Positions 22,210 to 27,816 of a DNA stretch of 27,816 nucleotides are shown here, piece by piece. A program made the translations under genes and the position numbers. Within the stretch, counting starts at the first letter, position 1, and the number at the start of each line of letters is the position of its first letter. This DNA is from JBEKDJ01 sp050014415. Its GTDB lineage: Bacteria; Desulfobacterota; BSN033; UBA1163. The DNA is taken from positions 1-27,816 of the forward strand of contig JBEKDJ010000016.1 in NCBI GenBank assembly GCA_050014415.1, written 5' to 3'. The notes under the pieces were generated by a model. It did no database searches. It worked only from the letters and a program-made list of their open reading frames with translations, and was not told where the DNA came from.

Positions 22210-22446
22210 CTAGATGGGTTTCCTCGCTTCCCCAAGGGCTTTCATTTCTCCGAGATCTGGGGTGTTGAAGATATCTCTAGGTTCCAGCCATTCCTTCTGA
22301 CCGATTCCACCCCCGATATAGATGTCTTTCGACCCCTCCTCATTATGGGCATCTCGGTTAATGGGGATCTTCAATCCCTTCTCTTTATCATATTTGCACA
22401 ACCTCCAATCGTTGTCCAGTTGGAATGGTTTCTCTCTGCAATTCAA
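22210..22446 (-). CDS. Small unknown ORF, possibly a C-terminal remnant
   Basis: I do not recognise this 78-residue frame. It opens at a TTG two codons after an in-frame stop, with no clear ribosome-binding site, and ends 48 bases before the nth start. It reads like real protein: NCREKPFQLDNDWRLCKYDK, GLKIPINRDAHNEEGSKDIY, GGGIGQKEWLEPRDIFN. Two cysteines (positions 3 and 17) in the first part resemble half of a zinc ribbon. The poor start and the small size suggest the tail of a longer gene whose front has been lost in the gap 22447-22924. Function unknown. Confidence 0.35.
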   Translation of the reverse strand: MNCREKPFQLDNDWRLCKYDKEKGLKIPINRDAHNEEGSKDIYIGGGIGQKEWLEPRDIFNTPDLGEMKALGEARKPI

Positions 22447-22608
22447 ACACTAGAGTCTCGCCTGACAAAGAACTTGTTCAGCTCACGGGCCAGACCTTAG
22501 AGATCAGACTTTTCTGCATGGGGAATTGACCCTTGCAGGGTTCTCAACCCTTTTTATCGTATCCGTATCCACTTTCCGTCTACGATCTTCCCTTCTACAT
22601 ACGTTTCG

Positions 22609-22629
22609 GAGTTCAGAGTTCGGAGTGAA
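22609..22629 (+). repeat. Tandem 7-base repeat
   Basis: Three successive 7-base units, gagttca, gagttcg and gagtgaa, the third degenerate. The same gagttc/gaactc words recur at 19936-19951, so it is part of a dispersed intergenic vocabulary in this genome. Confidence 0.55.
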
Positions 22630-22818
22630 AGTCCTTTCTTTCCCATCTTCCGACTTCCCCTATCTCTCTGTCTCTCTTCCTCTCCCTTCAGTCTGATCTC
22701 TGGAGTCTAAGTCTAACGGTCTGAAACACAGGGTTTCCATTCCGAAATTTGGATGGGATAAAATTTTGCATGGGGGGGGAACAAAAAATGCCACTTTTCC
22801 TGTGGATAAAGGATTGGT

Positions 22819-22842
22819 TTGTAATATGATTCATTGTAATAT
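22819..22842 (+). promoter_or_regulatory. Paired ttgtaatat motifs, possible operator
   Basis: Direct copies of ttgtaatat at 22819-22827 and 22834-22842, start to start 15 bases, in an A/T-rich stretch upstream of the sigma-54-like promoter. The placement 30-70 bases above that promoter would suit an activator or repressor site. Confidence 0.35.
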
Positions 22843-22870
22843 TAGTAAGTTAGGATGTCCATGAAGGAAT

Positions 22871-22886
22871 TGGTATGGAAAATGCT
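22871..22886 (+). promoter_or_regulatory. Sigma-54-type (RpoN) promoter of the HTH/HEAT/HD-GYP operon
   Basis: tggtatggaaaatgct matches the -24/-12 consensus TGGCACG-N4-TTGCW at the invariant GG and GC, at the correct 10-base spacing, and also at A5, G7, T13 and W16. The start would be near 22898, 27 bases before the GTG at 22925. RpoN promoters need an upstream-bound activator, which suits the operator-like repeats at 22819-22842. Confidence 0.55.
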
Positions 22887-22924
22887 ATCAACTAGTGTAA
22901 AGTCAAAAGAAGGGGTGCAAAGCT

Positions 22925-23167
22925 GTGGAAAACAAGAGTGAGAATGTCGTCATGACGACCCAAGAAGCCTGCCACTACCTCCGGATCTCCAGACCTACCT
23001 ACTTGAAGTACCTTTACTTAGGCAAGATCAAGGGGGCAAAGGCGGGAAAGGGCTGGAAGGTCCTTAAATCAGAATTGGATCGATTTCTCAAAGGAGAGGA
23101 TGAATATTCATCTGTCCATAGAATGGATTCGTTCAATGGAAAAGACTCAGGAGGAGGAATTTGGTAA
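22925..23167 (+). CDS. Excisionase-type helix-turn-helix DNA-binding protein
   Basis: The 80-residue protein has the HTH_17/excisionase layout: MTTQEACHYLRISRPTYLKY (the HTH; residues 10-29), then LYLGKIKGAKAGKGWKVLKS, the wing, then ELDRFLKGED. Such proteins bind short DNA sites. It has a GTG start at 22925, with agaagggg 8-13 bases upstream. A Ser/Gly-rich tail follows. Its end overlaps the next gene: the TAA at 23165-23167 lies 7 bases inside the TTG start at 23161, so translation is probably coupled. As first gene of a signalling operon it may control that operon or act as a promoter adaptor; neither is shown. Confidence 0.85.
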   Translation: MENKSENVVMTTQEACHYLRISRPTYLKYLYLGKIKGAKAGKGWKVLKSELDRFLKGEDEYSSVHRMDSFNGKDSGGGIW

Positions 23168-24837
23168 AGAAACTGGAGAATAAAGTCGATGACTTCGATG
23201 AGAAGATGCTCGATGAGGAAGTAAAATCGACCAAATCGTTGATTACAACTTTGCTCCAGACCATGAAGTCCTATCGACTCTATGAACCTAACCATCCGAT
23301 TCTCTCCAAGTTTCTGGATCGGCTGAAGAGGGATTTTGATCGATACTTCGACGAATTCGATTCCTTGTCCTTTCATATAGCAGAGCACCGGCTGATCTAT
23401 CGAGGGAAAGTGGTCTATGAAAGTCAGGACCCAAAGGAGAGTCTGGCCTTTCTTTTTTACAAGGATGGAATTCGTGAGATTCGATTCTACAAAGGGTTGG
23501 AGTTCGCCGAGATCGTCGATTTCCTTGATATTGTGAGAAGGAGTGACATTGTTAACCGCTTGGAGGATGATCTGGTCACCTTGCTCTGGGAGAAAGATTT
23601 TGCTCACATCACCTTCACGTCCATCGACGACTTCTTGGAAGGAAGCAATCGCGTCATACCTGAGACTGAGGAGGATCTGGAGAAGGGATTGGAGTATCGC
23701 GGATCCAGTGAAGAATGGTTTGAGGAGCAGGAGGATGAGAGTGAGGAGAAAGGGACTACGACCATCGTGGTGGAGAGCTTAAGTGCAGCGCTCAATCCCT
23801 CTCCAGGTCAGTCCTTGGTTCAAGCCTGTCAGCTCACTGCTGACGAGATAGAAGAAATCACCAGAGTAGCTCACCAGGAGCAACAGCCGGAGTATGTCTA
23901 TGTCTTGATTAATGACCTCATAGAAATTCTCTTGCATCTCGGCGAGGACTTGGATGCTTATGAAAATATGATTTCCTACTTCGAGCAGATCATCACCTCC
24001 CTTCTCGAGAGGGGACTGGTAGGAAAAGCGGTTACCATCCTGGAAAATCTAACCGAGGTCATGGAGTCCATGGTTCTCAAGGATAAACAGATCTTTGCCC
24101 TTCGCCGTATTTTTGAGATTTCATCCAGTGGACAAGCCATTTCACTCATAGGGAAGGCGATGAAAGGTAATGGGGCAGTGGACAAGGAGTCGGTCCACCA
24201 ATACCTCCAACTATTAACAAAACAGGCCACCACCTCACTTTGCAATTTGCTAGGAGAATTGGAGTCTGGAAAGTGGAGAGAGGCGGTGTGCAATTGCCTC
24301 ATCAGGCTCTGCAAAGAGGAGATCCAACCTTTAACCTCATTCCTATCGAATCCGAGTCCCTTTCTTGTCTGCCACATCCTCTATGTTCTCCGGAAGATTG
24401 GGCATCCCTCCACGTTCAAATATGTCGGAAACCTGATCAACCACGAAGACTTGAAGGTGAGAGAAGAGACCCTCCAACTGCTCAGTAAGTCTGGGGATAA
24501 CGGAAAGAATCTGATTGAGAAATTCTTGAAGGATCCTGTGCCCGGAATGAGAGGAAAGGCTTCACTCATTTTGTCTAGGATGGCCAAAGACCAAGCAGTG
24601 AAGCCGCTGTTGGAGATCATCCTTTCCGAGGACTTTTACAAGCGCGACTACGATGAGAAAGTCTCTTTTTTTAGAGCCTTGGGTGAGACAGGATCCGAGG
24701 AGGCGATTCCCATATTGAAGAAGATTGCAAAGAAGAGAAAGTGGTTCAAAAAGGGTAAGTGGGACGAGATGCGCCTCTGTGCAGCTAATGTCCTGAAAGT
24801 GATGGAAGGGGGTCCAAGACAGGGGGCTCAAAGATAG
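23161..24837 (+). CDS. HEAT-repeat protein with an N-terminal module shared with the HD-GYP protein
   Basis: The 558-residue cytoplasmic protein has three parts. Residues about 20-125 form a module (MKSYRLYEPNHPILSKFLDR, then LIYRGKVVYESQDPKESLAF, then GIREIRFYKGLEFAEIVDFL) that also opens the HD-GYP protein. Residues about 160-200 are a very acidic linker (EETEEDLEKGLEY, EEQEDESEEKG). Residues about 370-555 are helical pairs of the HEAT/Armadillo type: SPFLVCHILYVLRKIG, LKVREETLQLLSKSGDNG, PGMRGKASLILSRMAKD, EEAIPILKKIAKKRKWF. HEAT arrays bind proteins. It starts at a TTG (23161) overlapping the HTH gene's stop, with ggagg 6 bases upstream. It looks like a scaffold or adaptor for the HD-GYP protein. 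No catalytic domain is visible. Confidence 0.85.
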   Translation: MVKKLENKVDDFDEKMLDEEVKSTKSLITTLLQTMKSYRLYEPNHPILSKFLDRLKRDFDRYFDEFDSLSFHIAEHRLIYRGKVVYESQDPKESLAFLFYKDGIREIRFYKGLEFAEIVDFLDIVRRSDIVNRLEDDLVTLLWEKDFAHITFTSIDDFLEGSNRVIPETEEDLEKGLEYRGSSEEWFEEQEDESEEKGTTTIVVESLSAALNPSPGQSLVQACQLTADEIEEITRVAHQEQQPEYVYVLINDLIEILLHLGEDLDAYENMISYFEQIITSLLERGLVGKAVTILENLTEVMESMVLKDKQIFALRRIFEISSSGQAISLIGKAMKGNGAVDKESVHQYLQLLTKQATTSLCNLLGELESGKWREAVCNCLIRLCKEEIQPLTSFLSNPSPFLVCHILYVLRKIGHPSTFKYVGNLINHEDLKVREETLQLLSKSGDNGKNLIEKFLKDPVPGMRGKASLILSRMAKDQAVKPLLEIILSEDFYKRDYDEKVSFFRALGETGSEEAIPILKKIAKKRKWFKKGKWDEMRLCAANVLKVMEGGPRQGAQR

Positions 24838-24926
24838 AAGGATAATTTCGATGTGATCATACATCGGTTCCATAAGAAATCTTGCTTGCGTGGATGAATG
24901 ATCTGACGTGGCAAGGGAGAGAAAAG

Positions 24927-26414
24927 ATGGAGAATGCCGAAACTGCAGTCCAAACCCGTCGGATGACGAAAAGACAATCGACGACGATGGAAGCAGAACT
25001 GTTGAAACTGGGGAACACCATCATCACGAAATTTCATGTATTGATGAGGATTTCTCAGATCTATGATGCTAAGAATACTGCACTCCAGCAGTTCATTCAG
25101 GAGTCTCTTCAAACGATCAATGATTGGATAAAAAGGGAGGGGATCCTCTCGATCCTTGTAGACAACGAACTCTTCCTCAATGGAGAACGGCTTCGTTATT
25201 CTGTTGAAGGATTCACGAGTTTCAAATATCTTCTTATCCAGTGGAGAAAAAGAAGAATTGGCGAGGTTGTCTTCAAGAGCCCGGTGGATGAGAGAACCTT
25301 GAAGGAATTCATCTATGCCTTGATGGGCCTGGAAGAAGGTGGGGAGAGAAACGCAGATCTTCTGAGCGAATCACTGGGCAGTCATGGCATCACATCAGTT
25401 GAGGTGCATCCCTTGGAGATTTTGGAAGGCGAGGAGGATGCCATCACCTACTATTTGGCGGATCAACAGAAGGTGGCCCAGAAGGTATTCTTTGAGACGA
25501 TAGGGACGATCAAAGACGTGATTACCCACATCAAGGGGAAACAGTATGCCGATGTGAGAAAGTTGAAACGGTTGGCCCAGAAGGCGGTCCATCTCATCGT
25601 AGAGGATGAATCCATCCTCTTGGGAATGGCAACCATCAAGAACTATGATGAGTACACTTTCAACCATTCTGTCAACGTCGCCATCTATGCCTTGGCCATT
25701 GGAAAACGGTTGGGATTCTCGAGAAAGATCATGACGGAGTTAGGGATCACGGCTCTCCTTCATGACATCGGGAAGTCAAAGATTCCGAGGGAGGTTCTAA
25801 CAAAAGCGGGCCCCCTCGACGAAGGAGAATGGGGCCTCATGAAGAAGCACCCTCTGCTTGGGGTTGAGGTTGCCCTCAATCTGAAACAGCTGGGGGAGAT
25901 CAACCCGAGGATGGTGATCGGTATCTTTGATCATCACCTCAATAACGATCATACGGGATACCCGAAGCTCTTTCGGAAGAAGGAGCTGAGCCTTTTTGGG
26001 AGAATCATTCAGATTGTGGATTCCTATGATGCCATGACCACTGCCAAGATTTATAAGAAGCGTCCCTATACGCCGGAGCAAGCCTTGGCGATTATGTTGA
26101 GGGAAAGAGTGATCCATTACGACCCCATCCTCCTCAAAATCCTCATTGGTGTCGTTGGAATTTATCCCATCGGATCCTTGGTCCTTCTCAACACCCATGA
26201 GCTGGGGATCGTTTACAAACCCAATCCTGATCCGAAGTGGATGGATCGTCCCCGGGTAATCATCGTGGAACGCAGTGAGAAGAGCGATGTGAAAAAGGAG
26301 TTAGTTGACCTCACAGAAATCGATGGGCAAAACCGTTTCCAACGGACCATCATCAAGACATTGGACCCTAATAAATACCATATCGACATCGCGAAATATT
26401 TCTTACCATCTTAG
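24927..26414 (+). CDS. HD-GYP domain phosphohydrolase (c-di-GMP type) with a shared N-terminal module
   Basis: The 495-residue protein has the same N-terminal module as its neighbour (SQIYDAKNTALQQFIQ, ELFLNGERLRYSVEGFTSFK, IGEVVFKSPVDERTLKEFIY) and a C-terminal HD-GYP domain. Metal-site residues are all present: FNHSVNVAIYALAIG, LLHDIGKSKIPREVL, MKKHPLLGVEVAL, IFDHHLNNDHTGYPK, and QIVDSYDAMTT. HD-GYP enzymes degrade cyclic di-GMP. The GYP loop HHLNNDHTGYP has Leu where Glu is usual after HH, and His where the first Gly is usual, so activity or specificity may differ. I use the ATG at 24927 after agggagagaa; a TTG-started frame begins 15 codons earlier. A 50-residue tail follows the domain. 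It is 89 bases after the HEAT gene. Confidence 0.92.
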   Translation: MENAETAVQTRRMTKRQSTTMEAELLKLGNTIITKFHVLMRISQIYDAKNTALQQFIQESLQTINDWIKREGILSILVDNELFLNGERLRYSVEGFTSFKYLLIQWRKRRIGEVVFKSPVDERTLKEFIYALMGLEEGGERNADLLSESLGSHGITSVEVHPLEILEGEEDAITYYLADQQKVAQKVFFETIGTIKDVITHIKGKQYADVRKLKRLAQKAVHLIVEDESILLGMATIKNYDEYTFNHSVNVAIYALAIGKRLGFSRKIMTELGITALLHDIGKSKIPREVLTKAGPLDEGEWGLMKKHPLLGVEVALNLKQLGEINPRMVIGIFDHHLNNDHTGYPKLFRKKELSLFGRIIQIVDSYDAMTTAKIYKKRPYTPEQALAIMLRERVIHYDPILLKILIGVVGIYPIGSLVLLNTHELGIVYKPNPDPKWMDRPRVIIVERSEKSDVKKELVDLTEIDGQNRFQRTIIKTLDPNKYHIDIAKYFLPS

Positions 26415-26420
26415 CCTTGC

Positions 26421-27794
26421 TCAAAGGCTTCTCCTTCCAGAGCCTCCTCTGTCTTCCCTCTTCTCTTTTCTTGTCGTGAGGATCTCTTTGCATTGAGATT
26501 GCTCCCATTCCTCGGTGAGTCTTCGCAGAACCCCCTGCTGTTGCTGAATGGCGAAGTCTGCATATTTGGCGTCCTTTTTCCGATAACTCCTCTCAATGAA
26601 GGTCATGGAGTTTCTGGCGCCTCGGATTTGGGAAAGGATCATTTCACACTTCTTCAATCCCCATCGAGCCTCAACAGAATCCCCTGGATGAGGGGAGAGC
26701 CACAGATAGTTCTGATAGACGTCATAGAAAGTGATCGAACGATCCTTTGAGATGCGAATCGAGATAGCCTCCATTTTTTCTCGCACCGCTTCATTGTTGA
26801 GGTGGCTCGATTCGATGATTTGACGGAGGTGATCCATCAACAGGGTGATCATCCCATCACGGCCAGGAGTGCTATGGATCTCCCAGAGAGCCGATCCCTC
26901 CGGACAGCCGCCTCTGCGACACCTCTGGTATCCTGCCGAAACGATGGAGACTCTCTCTTGAAGGAAACGAGAGATGGTTTCGAGGACTCTTTCCATCTTT
27001 TCCCAAGGGTCGTAAGGCGTTGGATCGATCCTTTTCGCCACCGCCTCAACGAAGTCTGAATAGCCTTCATGAAAATCGGACGTATACTGTTCTTCAGAAT
27101 AGAAAGGGTGCTCCATGGCTGGAAGATATCTCCACTCTCCATTTTGGAGGACCGGCCATCGAAACTTCACCAGGCCTGAATGAGCGGTGGACTCCGGCCT
27201 TGGGGAAAGGAAATTCTTCTGATTCATTTTTTGAATTTTTGCCGGAACTGTTGATTCCCAGGTTTGGAGGGGATGGGCCTGGCTTCCGTCCAAGGCGACG
27301 TGGCCGATCACCCCCGAATGGGATTCCGTGATGAAAAAAACCGTGCCAGGCGTCACCGAATCCGGGGTGATCCGAATCGGATAAGTATCAGAAGGGAGTG
27401 TTCGGGTGGTGGTCTCGGTAAGCACATGAAGAAGGACCTTGCGGAAACGAAGATCCTTAGACCACTCGGGATGTGTTGGCAGATTTCCCCAATGGATTGA
27501 CCAGTGGCCGATCAATTGGCCATCCTTTGTTGTTGCAGCAGCAGGGAGGTGAGCGATCCGGGCATAGATCCATCGGGTCGCATAGGGGACATCAGCGCAA
27601 TCCACAGGGATCTTATAGCGAATAAAGAAATCTTCTGTAAGATTTGCTTCAACCCATTGGGCATATTGCGACTCCTCCTCAATCGTCCACCGACGGTCGC
27701 CTACACTCCAAACCTGAAGAGGAGATTCTCTTATCGTTTGGCCAAAAGAGGGGGCGGAGAAAAAGATGAGAAGAAAAAGAATGAAGAAAGGCAT
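26421..27794 (-). CDS. Exported protein with a possible NlpC/P60-like cysteine-peptidase domain; start probably beyond the edge
   Basis: I do not recognise the full 457-residue protein. Residues 1-18 are a hydrophobic signal-like run ending SAPSFGQ. Residues about 60-170 hold VDCADVPYATRW (Cys66) and, 99 residues on, TPGTVFFITESHSGVIGHVA (His165), which is the Cys then 'PGD..vff...HV.iy' pattern of NlpC/P60 peptidases and so hints at a cell-wall or envelope hydrolase; the rest is charged and helical. The ATG at 27794 lacks basic residues in front of the hydrophobic run and lacks a ribosome-binding site. The frame also stays open to the window end, so the true start is likely past 27816. It converges on the HD-GYP gene with a 6-base gap. 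Confidence 0.6.
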   Translation of the reverse strand: MPFFILFLLIFFSAPSFGQTIRESPLQVWSVGDRRWTIEEESQYAQWVEANLTEDFFIRYKIPVDCADVPYATRWIYARIAHLPAAATTKDGQLIGHWSIHWGNLPTHPEWSKDLRFRKVLLHVLTETTTRTLPSDTYPIRITPDSVTPGTVFFITESHSGVIGHVALDGSQAHPLQTWESTVPAKIQKMNQKNFLSPRPESTAHSGLVKFRWPVLQNGEWRYLPAMEHPFYSEEQYTSDFHEGYSDFVEAVAKRIDPTPYDPWEKMERVLETISRFLQERVSIVSAGYQRCRRGGCPEGSALWEIHSTPGRDGMITLLMDHLRQIIESSHLNNEAVREKMEAISIRISKDRSITFYDVYQNYLWLSPHPGDSVEARWGLKKCEMILSQIRGARNSMTFIERSYRKKDAKYADFAIQQQQGVLRRLTEEWEQSQCKEILTTRKEKREDRGGSGRRSL

Positions 27795-27816
27795 ATTCCA
27801 TATTAAAAAGATTGGT

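Larger units (their letters stand above)
22447..22924. other. 478-bp non-coding gap with repeats and the operon's promoter
   Basis: No convincing gene was seen. On the reverse strand 22558-22608 reads as a short open stretch (YVEGKIVDGKWIRIR then stop) that looks like the tail of a lost protein. A tandem of 7-base units (gagttca, gagttcg, gagtgaa) is at 22609-22629. Two copies of ttgtaatat are at 22819-22827 and 22834-22842. A sigma-54-like promoter is at 22871-22886. The right part therefore looks regulatory for the operon starting at 22925. Confidence 0.55.

Noticed and set aside
1..27816. tRNA, rRNA or CRISPR arrays
   Set aside because: No T-loop plus acceptor-stem pattern and no regularly spaced repeat was found on either strand.

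Overview
The window reads as a chromosomal segment of an uncultured, probably anaerobic or microaerophilic Gram-negative bacterium of the old Deltaproteobacteria (Desulfobacterota, Syntrophales-like) or a near relative. This placement is inference. It rests on the gene mix (rubrerythrins, rubredoxin and PerR beside a protoporphyrin haem branch, an HD-GYP protein, a family-5 uracil-DNA glycosylase) and on abundant short A/T-rich intergenic repeats. No rRNA, tRNA, CRISPR array or insertion sequence with a transposase was seen.

Layout. (1) 1-5129: a regulator fragment running off the left edge, a thiolase with a long leader and a strong terminator, then a reverse-strand run of a GNAT acetyltransferase, a methyltransferase-like protein, an exported DUF151-PDZ protein and an orphan phage-Mu GemA-like protein. 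(2) 5130-7186: an M28 metallopeptidase, an MJ0936/YfcE-type phosphoesterase and the relic of a four-helix-bundle (S23) gene. (3) 7161-11135, reverse strand: an oxidative-stress island of PerR, rubrerythrin, rubredoxin, flavin-reductase-like flavoprotein, second rubrerythrin, a frameshifted thioredoxin-like gene and an exported one-Cys peroxiredoxin. (4) 11251-12289, reverse strand: a small Smr protein and a family-5 UDG. (5) 12435-19151, forward strand: a PD-(D/E)XK nuclease, leucyl aminopeptidase, then hemE, hemH and a compositionally foreign hemY/hemG, which together take uroporphyrinogen III to protohaem except for the coproporphyrinogen oxidase step. (6) 19237-22446, reverse strand: nth, a glutamate-1-semialdehyde-aminotransferase-like enzyme, a nicotinamidase and a small unknown ORF. 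(7) 22871-26414, forward strand: a candidate sigma-54 promoter followed by a three-gene signalling operon (excisionase-type HTH, HEAT-repeat protein, HD-GYP protein). (8) 26421 to the right edge, reverse strand: an exported protein that may be an NlpC/P60-like cysteine peptidase, with its start probably outside the window.

The most rewarding items are the HTH/HEAT/HD-GYP operon, whose two large proteins appear to share an N-terminal module; a 112-bp inverted-repeat element between hemY and pncA that supplies the last codons of pncA; the exported DUF151-PDZ fusion; the isolated GemA homologue; and several families of short intergenic palindromes and repeats. Two broken genes (6882-7186 and 7778-8352) and two genes absent from simple ORF lists (the left-edge regulator and the 53-residue rubredoxin) were found by reading frames by hand.
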